Made by a program: the position numbers and the translations under genes
Origin: Azadirachta indica
Lineage: Eukaryota > Streptophyta > Magnoliopsida > Sapindales > Meliaceae
Assembly: GCA_022749755.1 (NCBI GenBank)
Contig: CM040441.1
Span: 10,851,475 to 10,915,474 of the forward strand
Direction of reading: 5' to 3'
Length of the DNA stretch: 64,000 bases
In this document: piece after piece, positions 48,601-61,735 of the stretch
Position numbering within the stretch: the stretch's first letter is position 1
How the letters are laid out: each line of letters opens with the position of its first letter
The notes under the pieces: model-generated
The model's input: the letters and a program-made list of their open reading frames with translations, nothing else
What the model was told of the DNA's origin: nothing
The model's database searches: none

Positions 48601-51600
48601 TTTCTTGTCCAACAAGCATTCTAGTTATATGACCTTGTACTATGTTTTTTTGTGTCTCTTAGGTTCTTTCGGCAATTCCTTCTACTATTTGTTTTGCATC
48701 TAACATCAGTATCCATGTTTCGTGCTATCGCCTCACTCTTCCAAACTGTTGTTGCTTCTGCGATAATTGGCAGTATGTCTATACTAATCCTTCTATTATT
48801 TGGGGGCTTTATTATCCCAAGAAGTAAGATTTCTCACAGCATAATTCATATCAATTATTTATCCGAAAATTGAGGTTAGCGCTAATTGTTTTCTTCTGCA
48901 GCATCTATGCCTCGTTGGCTTGAATGGGGAATTTGGGTTTCTCCTTTGACATATGGCGAGATAGGCATGACTGTCAATGAATTTCTTGCTCCTCGGTGGG
49001 AAAAGGTAAAAGTTTTATTATTAATGTAAATTAGCAAAAGAAATGAAGTTTTATCATTATGTGGGAATCATTTTCCCGTTTGTTTAATCCTCAGATAATG
49101 TCTGGAAACACAACTGTTGGAAGGCAAACACTGGAAAGTCGTGGACTAAACTTTGATAGTTCATTCTACTGGATATCAATCGGTGCTTTGATGGGGTTCA
49201 CAATGCTTTTCAACGTTGTTTTTACCTTGGCTTTGACTTTCTTGCCACGTAAGTTTCATCTCCTAGGCTTAGTATTCCTTTAAGAATGATACATCACGAT
49301 ATTAACCACCACATTTATGTCTATTCAGCTCCAGGAAAGTCTCGAGCTATGATTTCTTACAAAAAATACTCTGAACTACAAGATAAGAAAGATGGAATCA
49401 ATGGCTCAGACAAAGACATGAAACCCATAGATGCTCCTCTTAAAACTACCACAGGACCTAAAAAAGGTTAGCAAGTTTTCATTTCCACAGTATTTTTGGA
49501 ATACGTTTCTATTTGCAATCTATTTTTCTGAATAATGTCACTAATCAATGTTACAGGAAGAACGATTTTACCTTTTGAGCCTCTAACTTTAACATTTGAG
49601 GACGTGCAGTACTACGTAGACACCCCTTCGGTAATCATCCAAAGTTAGTTTTACTTTTGAGTTTTTAAATAATTCTGAATTGTATTGGTTAACTATGTTA
49701 ATATTTTTATTGCAGGCAATGAGAAAGCGAGGTTTTAATCAGAAAAAGCTTCAGCTTCTCTCTGATATTACTAGTACATTCAGGCCTGGCGTTCTTACAG
49801 CACTAATGGGTGTTAGTGGAGCTGGGAAAACAACTCTTATGGATGTTCTTGCCGGAAGGAAAACCGGTGGTACTATTGCAGGAGATATAAGAGTTGGTGG
49901 ATACCCCAAAGTTCAACATACATTTGCGCGGATATCAGGTTACTGTGAGCAAAACGACATACATTCTCCACAAATTACTCTAGAAGAATCAGTAATATTT
50001 TCCGCTTGGCTTCGACTTCCACCTCAGATTGATTCGAAAACTAAAGCTGTATGATATCCTTCCGGCCCTTAACTGAATAGTTAGTCTTTTATAAATCATT
50101 GAGATCAAACGCCCTGAATTTTTTTTGAACCTCTCCATCAGGAGTTTGTGTATGAAGTCCTGGAAACTATTGAGCTCGAAGGGATTAAAGATTCCCTGGT
50201 GGGGTTACCAGGAGTAAGCGGTTTATCAACTGAGCAACGCAAACGACTTACAATAGCTGTGGAACTTGTTGCCAATCCTTCTATTATATTTATGGATGAG
50301 CCAACATCAGGTTTAGATGCAAGAGCAGCTGCAATTGTTATAAGAGCAGTGAAAAATGTTGTCGAAACAGGAAGAACAGTTGTTTGCACCATACATCAAC
50401 CAAGCATAGATATCTTTGAAGCATTTGACGATGTAAGGAAGATTTACAACTTTTTTCAGTACAACTGACGATCAATTTTCATCAAATATAGTACATATTC
50501 TTGATTTTTTTAATTGCAGTTGATTCTAATGAAATCTGGTGGACGGGTAATCTATTCCGGGCCACTTGGTCAGCACTCCAGTAGAGTTATTGCATACTTT
50601 GAGGTCAGTTCATTCCACAAAATTTTATAGACGAAGTTCAAGATTTCCTTCTTTGACATTCCTTATTCTAATTCAATTCTTGCAATAGAGTATTCCTGGT
50701 GTGCCGAGGATTAAGGATAATTATAATCCAGCAACGTGGATGCTAGAAGTTACTTGTAAATCTGCAGAGACTGAACTTGGGGTTGATTTTGCCAAAATCT
50801 ATGAGGAATCAACTTTGTATCAGTGAGTACAAATTTTGTGGTGTCCTATCAATGATCAGATTTTTTACTGTTTCTGCTTGTAAATAACTCTTCTGGCTGT
50901 TCTGACTGTAGGGAGAACAAAGAGTTGGTAAAAAGACTCAGTTCGCCGTCCCCTGGTTCAGAGGACTTGCACTTTTCAACCCGTTTCCCGCAGAATGGTT
51001 GGGAGCAATTCAAAACATGCTTGTGGAAACAGAACTTATCTTACTGGAGAAGTCCTTCCTACAACTTGAATCGCATCTTTTTCATACTTGTTTCATCTGT
51101 GCTGTATGGCATACTGTTTTGGCAGCAAGGGAAGAAAATGTTAGTCACTACAAATAATCAAGTTGATGTTTTCATAATACAATATGAGCTTGATCTAAGC
51201 AAAGAGATGACTTGATAACTAGTTTCTTGTTTCGACAGAAATAACCAGCAAGATCTGTTCAACATACTCGGTTCGTTGTACTCAGCAATAATATTCTTCG
51301 GTGTAAACAACTGCACCACAGTTTTACCATACGTAGCAACAGAGAGAACAGTTGTATACCGCGAAAGATTTGCAGGAATGTACTCCTCATGGGCATATTC
51401 ATTTGCACAAGTACTAACCTTTCTGCGTATACTTTGAAAATACACGATCAGAGTTGTACATCTCTTTTACTTTTTCTTCCAAAGTAACCTGGATTTTCAT
51501 ATTGTATTTGTATGCAGGTGCTTGTTGAGATTCCATACTTGTTCATAGAAGCAGTTATTTATGTGATCATCACATACCCAATGATTGGTCATTACTGGTC

Positions 51601-52121
51601 AGCATATAAGATTTTCTGGTCATTTTATGGCATGTTTTGTTCACTTTTATACTTCAACTATATGGGAATGCTGCTAGTTTCCTTGACACCAAATGTTCAA
51701 GTTGCTTCTATTGTGACTTCATCTGCCTTCACAATGCTGAATCTGTTTTCCGGGTTCATCGTTCCAAAACCAGTAAGGATTCGTACTATGAACAAGTTCA
51801 TTTCCTGTAACGTTTAAATATGAGAATTGTTGCTGATATTTTTGTTTTCTGCAGCATATTCCAAAGTGGTGGATTTGGTTGTATTACCTGTGTCCTACAT
51901 CTTGGTCTATAAATGGGATGCTAACTTCGCAGTACGGTGACATAAACAAAGAAATAACCGCATTTGGTGAAATGAAAACGGTTGCAGCATTCTTGGAAGA
52001 TTATTTTGGTTTTTACCATGATTTTTTGGGTGTTGTTGGTGTTGTTCTTATCATTTTCCCCATTGTTTTTGCTTCCCTATTTGCGTACTTTATTGGAAAG
52101 CTCGACTTCCAAAGGAGATGA
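45654..52121 (+). CDS. ABCG37: Full-size ABCG/PDR transporter (ABCG37/PDR9-like), intact
   Basis: About 23 exons from 45654-46015 to 51855-52121, with no frame break, give 1442 residues, the usual PDR length. Layout is NBD1-TMD1-NBD2-TMD2. NBD1 has Walker [10 protein letters not shown] (about residue 196), signature SGGQKKR (about 336) and Walker [16 protein letters not shown]2 has GVSGAGKTT (about 887), LSTEQRKR and [13 protein letters not shown]. The N-terminus ([20 protein letters not shown], then GRSIRSSFR) resembles the ABCG33/ABCG37 group. In that group the Arabidopsis members export auxin precursors and phenolics at the root plasma membrane; the substrate here is unknown. TMD1 includes [20 protein letters not shown] and TMD2 includes [17 protein letters not shown]. 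Exon 2 needs the second of two adjacent AGs (46137-46138) to stay in frame. It sits tail-to-tail with a broken paralogue. Confidence 0.94.
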
Positions 52122-53535
52122 TTTGTGTTAATTGCAATGGATATGTGTGCTTGACTGTGAACAAAAATATATATGTTTTGTTTTTCTTTGCAAATATTAT
52201 CTCTCAAATCTATCACTATAATATAAAAAATAGGAAGTCTTAATGAGTTGAATTTATAAATACATATGTTTTTTTTCTTTGAGAATATTACATATATAAT
52301 TTACGAATATTACATTAAAAATTTATTAAAAATCGAGAGTTTTGTTTAAGCTGAGTTTAGTGTTGCTCGGATATTTATATTTAATTTGAGCGATATTTGT
52401 CCTTATCGAAACTTTAAAAATTTATTAAAAATCAAAAGTATTAATCGAATTAAGTCTGACATTGTTCAGACGTCTGCACTTAATTTACATGACGTCTGCT
52501 CTCATTTAAAAAAAAATCTCTCTTTACATATAATATTATCCATACTTTACTACAGTGAATATTATAAATAATAGATAATAAATCTCAAATATGATGGAGT
52601 CCTACTTAACATAAGAATAAATATAACTAATTGTTAACAGTAAGGATTGAACTTATGAACTCTTAACGAGTCAGGCCTAACTTAAGTATAAATAAATAAA
52701 TAAATAAATATATATATATATATATGTGTGTTTGATTCTTTTAAGTGTAAATCAATTTAAAATATTTGGTAAGATAACATAATATTGCAGATACTAAATT
52801 TATCAACTAACAAATTTGTCTTTATATGAAAATTTTTTTTCCCTTTTTCTTCTTTTTTTTCTTTTATATACTTCTTGATCCCTCGAGTTATTCGGAATAC
52901 TAATCCTTTTAAAATTCTTATTAGTAATATTTTAAGAATTCAAGCTTTGCTCTTTCTTGATGGATTGGGTTCAGATTGCTTTGAAGGAGATTTCACTGGG
53001 TCTTGCCCATGATAACGACTGCGGGTTTCTGTCTATGTTACTTGACCCATCCTTTTACACCTTTGGGCTCTTCTTTCAGTCGAAACGAAGATGCTCATAC
53101 AGAAACCTTGAAAAACTCCGGTCCCACAAGGTGTCGATCAATCAATCCAACAAATAGAAACTAAACTTCGCTAATTCTATTTTCAAGTTGTTACAGTTAA
53201 CATTAAATGTTGTTGGTTATCGATGTTTCGTGATAATTTTAAGACTTGTGACTAGATATATGTTCAAAACAGACAATATTTACAATAATTTTTCGTCATA
53301 GTTGATTAAGCTTTTGTATCGTATCTCTTTTTTTTTTTTTAATTCTCGCCTCCTTGTATTTGATTCTGTAGATTTTTTTAAAAAAAATAATTAGACAACC
53401 AAAATCATTTTTGGGTCCCCTTAATGAGAATGAAGTAATGGAGTGAGTGGGCCATCGGGGAGCCAGGTGGGGAGCCCATGACTTTGGGCCTGGCTCACAA
53501 AGCATGTTCTATTCAATACACTTTTTATCTTCGTC
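52122..53535. other. Spacer within the ABCG cluster
   Basis: About 1.4 kb, AT-rich. A GC-richer patch at 53415-53505 (GGGGAGCCAGG and GGGCCTGGCTC) stands out but matches nothing I recognise. A 66-codon open frame at 52957-53157 has no family resemblance. Confidence 0.5.
52686..52731. repeat. AAAT/TA/TG compound microsatellite
   Basis: About five AAAT units, then TA units, then GTGTGT, downstream of the intact ABCG gene. Confidence 0.88.
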
Positions 53536-53787
53536 AGTATTATTTATGATGTCCTATTTCTTGGACCCCGAATGGCATGCTCACTTCGCAATATGGAGAC
53601 ATTGCCTAAGAAATATTGGTGTTTGGCTAAACTAAAACAGTTTCTGCTTTCTTGGAAGATTATTTTGGTTTTCACCATAACTTTTTAGGTGTTGTCGCCA
53701 TAGTCCTTATCTTCTTCCCACTTGCTTGTGCTTATTCCCTTCTTGCATACTGTAGTGTATTGGAAAGCTGAACTTCCTAAGGAGGTA
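53536..53787 (+). pseudogene. Relic of an ABCG/PDR last exon
   Basis: In one frame this reads like the last exon of the intact copy (51855-52121): a [18 protein letters not shown] segment, then [35 protein letters not shown], and a terminal [12 protein letters not shown] end with TAA at 53785-53787. Two in-frame TAA codons and a small insertion near 53750 break it. No other ABCG exon is present around it, so it is a solitary 3' fragment, oriented like the intact gene. It is either the remains of a third tandem copy or a partial duplication. Confidence 0.85.
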
Positions 53788-54109
53788 AATATTGTAATCG
53801 TGCTTCTGCATATTTGAAGTTGCTTGGACAATTTGCCAAAGAAGATTATTTTAAGACTATTTTTTCTATTAGTTTCAGAATCACTTGTTAAAAACAATAC
53901 TACATTTAAGTTATGTTCAATTTGATGGACCTTGCTGTAATCTGTCATAAAGAGCTCTGTTTACATCGATCTCTGCTGCTTTGGTTCAACTTACATGACA
54001 TTCCGTTGAATATCTTATTATGCCTTGTATTCTATGAGCTCAAATTTGAACTTGTTATTACAGATGATCAAAGGAAGCGTAGTTCTCTTTTTTTTTTTTT
54101 TCCCTTACT

Positions 54110-57100
54110 TCACCTCTTTTGATGATTTAATTTCCCTATGCTGCAGGCAAAAAGCGATGCAAAAGCAAATGGGAAAGCAATGAGAACAACAGCCACAAGG
54201 CCTAAACGATCCTGGTGAAAACCATAATAATCTTGTAGAAAGGAACTAACTGTTTTGAGCTCCCCAGATATCATTATCTCTTTGTTCATGTCTCCAAACT
54301 GTGATGTTAATAGACCATTCAGAGACCAAGATGTTGGGCAAAGCCAATAGCACCAAATCCACCACTTGGGAATTTTCTGCATGAGATAAAAATTTTTCAT
54401 CACATGAAATGCATAAAATGAAGAAAAGTATGATTTGATATTGAAATGAAGAAAAAGGATTAGAAAGGTATACCGGTCCTGGCAAAAGGAAGCCTGAGAA
54501 AAGATGCAATAAGGGATAGGTTGCAGATGTCAATATAGCAGCTGTTTGGAGATTTGGGCATACTGAAACCATGAACATTCCAAGGTATACAAAGAATATA
54601 AATGTACAGAATGTTGTGTAGAAATACCAAAAGACCTTGTACGCCGTCCAATAGTACCCTATTGTTGGATATGTGATGGCCACGTATATCATTGCATAAA
54701 ACATGATATAAGGTATTTCAATGGTTACCTGCACCACAATAGTTAATTTAATTATTGTCATTAAAACATCTAATTATTTCATTACTTTCTGCTATGTCAA
54801 CTGTTAAACAAGACTTCTAAATGATGGTGATGATGATGAACCTTTGCAAAGGAATAAGCCCAGGCAGAGTACATTCCAGCAAAATTTTCCCGGTATAAAA
54901 CAGTGCGCTCAGTTGCCACATATGGCAGCGCAGTTGAACAATAGTTTATGCCCAAGCATACAAGTGCAGTGTATGTTGCTCCAAGTATGTTTATCAATTC
55001 CTGTTCATTGTTTCCTCAGAACAAAGGAAAATATGTGTTTTAGGATTGCATCTGTTACAAAAATAAGTTTAATTTCTTAAATTCAGTTCAACAGAAAGGC
55101 TTACATTTCCTTCCCTTTCTGCCAAAGTAATGCACCAAACGGCGCTGCTGCCACAATCATATACGCAAAACGAGGCAAGTTATATGCAGGACTTCTCCAA
55201 TATGATAAGTGTTGTTTCCATAGGCATGCCAGATACTGTTCCCTACTACTTTGAGGAAAACAAGTAGGAAACCACAGTTCTTTTGAACCTGGCTGTGGTT
55301 CACTCAACTGTTTCACCAATTCTATGGTTTCCCTAAAAACAATAGAAAAATGTAATGAGCAGATCTAGCTCCTGAGAAGCTGACAAATAGCCTACTCGAA
55401 ATGATTTAATCTCTAACCAGATTTGTACAAGTTACTTACTGATATAGAGGTGACTCTTTATAAATGTCAGCAAAATCTAATCCAAGTTTTACTTCCATTG
55501 ACCCAGAAGTGACTTCCATCATCCATGTTGCTGGATTGTCATTAGCTTTGATTTTTGGCACACCTGAAATACCCTTTTTGATAGAGAGTAATGAAAATCA
55601 ATAATTTATAGAGGTTGATACCTATTTCATGTTGCCATAATTTTAGCACTCTGGAGATTGACTGATCAGAGCAATTTTAAATAATATCAGGTCATTCTTG
55701 ACTAGCTGAAATCATGAGTTTGAGGAAAAATGGTTGTTGATAGACCATACCTCAAAGTATTCAACAAGTTTGCATGAATGATGTCCTAACATTCCTGAGT
55801 AGATAATCTGTCCTCCCTTTTTCATTAGAATCAACTGCATGAATAAAATGTCTGGTTACTTGTATTTCAGATCATTCCTGGGTCATTTTTTTCAGAATTT
55901 ATTTGAGATCTCCATCCAAATAAGAAGGCAAATGTTTTACTACCTCATCAAAAGCCTCAAACACATCAATGCTTGGTTGGTGGATGGTGCAGACTGTTGT
56001 TCTCCCAGTGGAAAGTACATTCTTAACAGCACGCATGACAATGGCAGCTGCCCTAGCATCTAAACCCGACGTGGGTTCGTCCAGAAATATTATTGATGGA
56101 TTGGAAACAAGCTCCACTGCAATTGTTAGCCTTTTTCGCTGTTCAGTGGACAGACCACTTTGGCCAGGTATGCCAACTGATGAGTCTCCTATATCATCAA
56201 GTTCAATTGTTTCAATGACTTCTACAAATCTCTTCATGATAGATAGAAGATACTGCTGTGAGTTCATTATATTATTTTAGGTAGACTATTTAACACAAAA
56301 CTAATTTTCCCCAAATGTTCTCTAAATATTAATTCCTTGTTTGTTTCTTGTAGCCACTAGGCAGCTCCATTTTCGTAGTTGATGTTTTATTTGTTTCTAC
56401 TTTTCCGTCATGTTTGTGGATACTATTTTTTGTATAATTGGAAAAAACATCATACTGCTTTTGTTTCTGTGTCAATTTCTGGTGGCAACCGCAACCAAGC
56501 TGAGTATGTTACCGATTCTTCTACAATAATCTGTGGGGAATGTATGTCAGTCTGCTCACAGTAACCAGATATTCTGGCAAATGTTTTCTGGACTTTAGGG
56601 TACCCTCCTATTCTTATTTCACCTTCAATAATATCACCTGTTTTCCTTCCAGAAAGAACATCCAGAAGAGTTGTTTTGCCAGCCCCACTGACGCCCATCA
56701 GCGCAGTAAGAATCCCTGGTCTAAATGCTCCTGTAATATCACGAAGTAGTTGAAGCTTCTTCTGATTGAAACCATGCTTTTTCATTTGCTGTGCAGGAGG
56801 AATGAAGTTAACAGGTAATCATTTTGCAAGTTAATGATAATTATGTAACACTAAAAAAGGCTTGCAGTTAGTTACCGAACAGGTGGTGACAAAATATTGC
56901 ACGTCTTTATAAGACACCGTTAGTGGCTCAAATGGCAGGACCATCCTTCCTGTTTAACAGAACACATTTCCTTGCATTAGTTGATAACAAAACATCCTTC
57001 AATAAAAAGTGGGATGTTAAACCAATCTCATCTCACCGTTTCTTCTACTTTCTGCTTCAGTTTGGACAGATGCGGCCAGAATGTCCAGCTTTGAATTATT

Positions 57101-58884
57101 AGAGTCTTCTCTTCCTTTTAGTTGAGAGAACTTCTTTTTTGATATGATAGCTCCAGACATCTTTGGAGCTGCATTGAGTCATACAGGTTTAAGTAGTACT
57201 TGTAGTTTAACGGTTCAGTGCATTATCCAAAATAATTCAATAACTTACGTTTTAAGTAAGTCAATGCTAAGACAATCCCAAACTCAAAAAGTATCGTGAG
57301 CCCAAGCAATGCCCCTATTGAAATCCAGTAGAAGTAGCCATTGAAGTTCAAACCATGACTAGTTAGAGCATATCTCCCTATGGTTGTATTTCCCTCATAA
57401 GCCTACAAAAGAGAAAGAATTAAAGTTATTAACAAAGTCATGTCACTGAGCACAATATCAACAAATTATTTACATGAGTGCACCTTTTGCCAGCGGGGAG
57501 CTAGGAATTCATTTAGGATATGCCTATTTGGCCATATGTCAAAGGAGAAATCCAGAATCCCCAGCTCAACCAAGGTGGTAGAGAGGCTGCAAAGAACAAA
57601 AACTCTACTAGGTAGTTGAATTATGCGTCATATTTTATGCAAAAGGATTTATGGATTGACTTACATCTTGGAAGAATGAAACCTACAAATAGGAATGTCA
57701 TCATCAGAATCAGAGCAGTACCAGTGGTTGCAACAACCACGGTTTGGAAAATCGAGGCAAAGAGACGACACATGGATGTTGAGGTTTGACGCAGAGCAAA
57801 TAGCAGAAGGAACTGACAGAAGAACCCAAATCACATAGAAAGAGTCAATTCAGTAGCATATGGAATATAAATGGATAGATTGTCAATCTTGTGTGTTGTT
57901 CTATCACAATCACCAACAATGTTACCTTTTCACTTCAGGGCTATAACCAATAGCGTAGTAACTTAAAGCTGTCCAGATGAGAGCTTCAGCCAGTGAATTT
58001 GGGGTCTTTAGGATAGAAGCTGGAACAGAATAAGCCCCTGCAGGGTACAGATAGAATGATCTTTGCCTGTGAACCACTGAAAGTCTAATAATAGTCAAGG
58101 GCGTCTCAGCTGCTGCAATAGTCATAATTCTGGTAACTGCATAATACAGAGAACCCATCAAATAGTTTGTATGTGTCAGGTCCACTTCCATCTCAGTGCG
58201 TAGAAATACTGTCATTGCGATAAATGCATTGATGGCAAGCTGAGGGATAAGAGAATTCAAAAAGTTAGTTTGGAAGCATTTGAGTGGTAAGCTGTGAAAA
58301 CATCAGAAAATAGTAATGCTAACGACTGATAACCTGCGTTGTTTTAAAGACGTAGACGAAGGAGTTTCGTTTCATCATAAGCAACTCTCTAGACATACAA
58401 GCTTTGAATAATTCCCATATGCTTAAGGAGTAGTTGGTAAATGATAAGGCGTTCTCATGACTCTTTGATTTATCATATGGCTTTGAGAGCTCCTCATCTA
58501 ACTTCTTTCCCAGATAACTTTCTTTGAACATATGAGAGAAATGATCAACTGAATTATAACTGCAAGGAATATCAGTGCGGCACCAGTATTGTCCTTGGTC
58601 CTTCTTGGAGATCACCTGTAGATAGTTTAAAAGGAAATATGAGAGATGATCAGTATGAAACCAAGAAGAGGCAGAAGTACTTGTTTCCGCACCTCCTGCA
58701 GGAAGTCTGCGACACCCTGTCTTTCTGGGCATTTGAAACCACAATCTTCAAAGTATTTGAGTACTTGACTGCGAGGACCATGATACACAATCTTCGCTTC
58801 AGCCATCAATATTACATCATCAAAAAGATTAAAAGTTTCAGGTGCTGGCTGAAGAAGGCTGAAGAAGTGAAACCAATGCAGTTG
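54110..58884 (-). pseudogene. ABCG/PDR transporter pseudogene, 5' part cut off by a retrotransposon
   Basis: Paralogue of the intact ABCG gene, minus strand, with nearly identical exon lengths. Exons: 58693-58884 (partial), 58334-58615, 57926-58239, 57665-57825, 57484-57586, 57249-57402, 57037-57168, 56876-56949, 56456-56788, 55944-56231, 55751-55834, 55440-55573, 55105-55332, 54842 to about 55015, 54474-54728 and 54110-54376. Sequence begins inside NBD1 (TALVSLLQ) and lacks Walker A and signature 1. TMD1, NBD2 ([29 protein letters not shown]) and TMD2 remain. Lesions: a 10-bp tandem duplication at 58847-58866 that shifts the frame; an acceptor reading GG for AG (57826-57827); a one-base loss near 57515 in the region aligned to VNEFLAPRW; and an apparent one-base gain near 55013. 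No functional full transporter can be made. Confidence 0.93.
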
Positions 58885-60337
58885 TGTAATGCAATGCTCT
58901 TATATAGGAATGGAAGGGAAATAGATTAGTTTAGTTTTTAAATTTGAAATTAAGATTTAATTGCAATGGAATAAGATGGATAATAATTTTGATTTAGAAA
59001 TTCAAATTTGGATTTCGAAATTTATAATTTTGATAGATTAGTTTATTTGATTTTAAAAGTTAAATTTTAGATTTTGAAATTAGGATTTATGATTTTGATG
59101 AGTTTATCTTATTTTTAAAGTTGAATTTTTGGGTTATCACTTTTTGAATTTGAAAACCAATTTTTGGTTATAAATAGGTGCAAAGATCTCACTTCACACC
59201 ATAAGTTTCACTTTGCAAATTCACTAGATATTCTTTAAAAGGTTTTCTCTCTAAATTCTACATCTTTTCAAGGTTTGATAGAAAGAAGTCCCTAGAAGCA
59301 TAGCTAATTCGGGAAGTGGCTGACTTATTATTGAGCGTAGAGGAATTTTATTGATTTGTCATTATTTTGAGGTAAGTAGATTTATACATAATGTATTGTA
59401 ATCGAATAGTTAAAATTATTAATGACAATTGTAAGCATGAACATGTTTATAAGAAATGGGATTTTTTTTCATGCATTTGTTTCAAATAAGTTTTTCTATA
59501 AACCAAATTCTGAATTTTCTAAGTTTGTATCATTTTCATGGTTTTAAGCAAAATAAATCTATTTTGTTCGTACACTAGTTTTAAAAATTACTAATAGTTA
59601 TACTTTTTTATATAAATCATTGAATGCATTATTTAATTGAATATGTGAAATAAATGTTATTGAATCTATTGTACATGAAAAGTCTTGTTTAGTAATTAAT
59701 GTTTGAGTCATTGTCTATAGTAACTGTTTCTGTTATTGTTATCGACTGGCTAGTTGGGTTACTGTTTGTGCACTTATTGACTGTTAATGACCGGATTTCC
59801 GGGATATGAATGTACTGAATTGTTATAAATGAAACACCGAGGTACTGGTGATATTATGGGACATGAGCTAAATTTATTATTAAATATATTGGTGATTTAT
59901 TAAATATGATGTTCATGCTTACTTATTATTGAATGTTTCTATCAAAATAAAATTTTGTTTATCTAAGTTACAATATTATTGTTCTTAAAATTATGTTTTA
60001 TAATTGTGTTTTTTTTTACTATTTGTTTACAATTTTATGTATAAATTTACTTACCGAGTAGGCGGCTCACCCCTCGTCATTACTATTTTGCAGATTAAGG
60101 TATGAATAAAGGATTGGAAGAAGTTTAGAGCTTGACTATTTGGAGATTGGAATGTTTGTAATAACGAACATTTAGTTTTGAACCTTTAATTTAGCTTAAG
60201 TTGTCAATAAAAGTTTATTTTGAAATTTTATATTGTATTTGGAGGTTTTATTTATCTGTAATACTAAATTTGATGTATTTGAAGTTATAGTTGCACTCTA
60301 AATTTTGTTTTGTTGAAATAAAATTTGGGGTGTTACA
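58885..60337 (+). repeat. 5' long terminal repeat
   Basis: Begins TGTAAT at 58885 and ends GTTACA at 60337, a short terminal inverted repeat as expected of LTRs, about 1453 bp. The left border is fixed by the end of ABCG coding homology, the right border by the primer-binding site three bases on. The partner LTR is outside the window, so its length and age cannot be checked. Confidence 0.82.
59169..59176 (+). promoter_or_regulatory. Probable LTR TATA box
   Basis: TATAAATA in the context GGTTATAAATAGGTG, about 285 bp into the LTR. The U3/R boundary would be expected around 59200. Based on motif and position only. Confidence 0.5.
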
Positions 60338-60340
60338 ATT

Positions 60341-60352
60341 TGATATCAGAGC
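60341..60352 (+). other. Primer-binding site for initiator tRNA-Met
   Basis: TGATATCAGAGC, three bases after the LTR end. It differs by one G-to-A change from the usual plant initiator-tRNA-Met site TGGTATCAGAGC. Confidence 0.8.
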
Positions 60353-60640
60353 TTAGGTGATGATTTTGTAGACTTTAATAGTTAAGAATTGGTAGTAAAG
60401 TAATAACATCAATAGTGAAATGAAGGTTTTATAGGCATTTGATTGATTAATTCACATGTTTAAAAAAAAAATTATGATTTACTAGGTAAGCTGTGGATAT
60501 TAAATAATACTAAATTGCTTAGTTTTGAGGGTTTTAGTTCTCTTATTGTTTGCAACTTATGAGTTTTATTTTGCATTATTTAGTTGAGGGAAATGTTTTT
60601 TTTTCCTTTCTAAAATTTACAACTGGCTATAATAGATAGA

Positions 60641-61735
60641 ATGGCGCGAACCACTAGAGCTAATACCTGAGAAGCTACACAAAGCGTGACTGATGCTCAA
60701 GGCACTACTAGGGTCACTAACCCCACTCTTCGCGAACTTGCTTAAGAAGCCAACCCTATAGTACGAATGATGGCTACAATTGTGGAGCAACAAAGTAGCC
60801 TAGTACAACAATTACTCGAAAACTGAGCCACACCTCAGAATGATAGGAATGTTGGGGAACAAAATAATGCCATGGTGACATTGGAGCGATTCAAGAAATT
60901 GGGACCACCAGTATTCCATGGAACTACAAACCCTATGGTTGCTGATGTATGGCTAAAGCAGATAAAGAAGATATTCACAGCTCTTGGTTGCAATAATGAC
61001 CAAAAGGTAGTATTTGCCTTGTTTGTACTTCAAGGTGATGCAGATCATTTATGGGAAACTAAGACTCGCCTACTAAGAGCTCAACAAGATGCGATTACTT
61101 GGGAGAGGTTTGTGGAGGTTTTTTTGGAGAAATATTTTCCTAAGCATGTTCGTGATCAAATGGAGGTTGATTTCCTCAAGTTGACGCAAGGAAATAAGTC
61201 TGTGGTAGAGTATGAGGAGCAATTTATTGCATTGTCACGGTTTGCTCCTTTGCAAATAGCTAATGAGCGCAGTAAGTGTAGACGTTTCTTAGAAGGGCTA
61301 CGTCCAACCATCAAGTCTCACTTGTCAGTCTTGAAGCTATCTGTGTATACTGACATGGTAGACAGAGCTATTATCGCGGAAAAGGACTTGAATGAATCTC
61401 AAGCTAAATGAGATCAACGGAACAAACAGAATCGTTATGGTTCGTCTCAGGGTGGAGGTACCAACAAGCAAGGCAATCAAATCCAGAAAAATTATAGTGG
61501 TGGCAACAAGGGTAGGCAAAAGAATGCAACTGGTTTTCAGAAAGATAGTTCCCCCTGCCCGCACTGCGGTAATAAGAACAGTGGTGAATGTTATCTAATC
61601 ACAGGGGCATGTTTTTGCTGTGGGCAGATTGGTCACAAGATTAAAGATTGTCCGAAGAGGTATGCTGGTGCTACTAGCAACCAAGGAGAAGAAGGTCAGA
61701 GAAAAAAGTTAAGGGTAGAAGGACGAGTTTTTACA
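60641..61735 (+). pseudogene. Retrotransposon gag, degenerate
   Basis: ATG at 60641 (MARTTRAN). The capsid-like retrotrans_gag region reads FHGTTNPMVADVWLKQIKKI, then LFVLQGDADHLWETKTRLLR, FLEKYFPKHVRDQMEVDFLK and FAPLQIANERSKCRRFLEGL. A CCHC zinc knuckle follows (CFCCGQIGHKIKDC, from about 61609). Gag is in one frame with the protease and RT, with no gag/pol shift. Internal stops follow NT (codon 11), A and N in the N-terminal part, and one lies at 61409-61411. All fit CGA-to-TGA or CAA-to-TAA changes. Confidence 0.88.

Noticed and set aside
52957..53157. 66-codon open frame downstream of the intact ABCG gene
   Set aside because: It matches no ABCG exon and no known family by eye.
55969..56280. 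103-codon plus-strand frame across the ABCG pseudogene
   Set aside because: It is the antisense shadow of NBD2 exon 55944-56231.
58939..60337. Possible protein-coding content in the LTR
   Set aside because: There is no long frame. The AT-rich sequence with a TATA box and a terminal inverted repeat fits a non-coding LTR.
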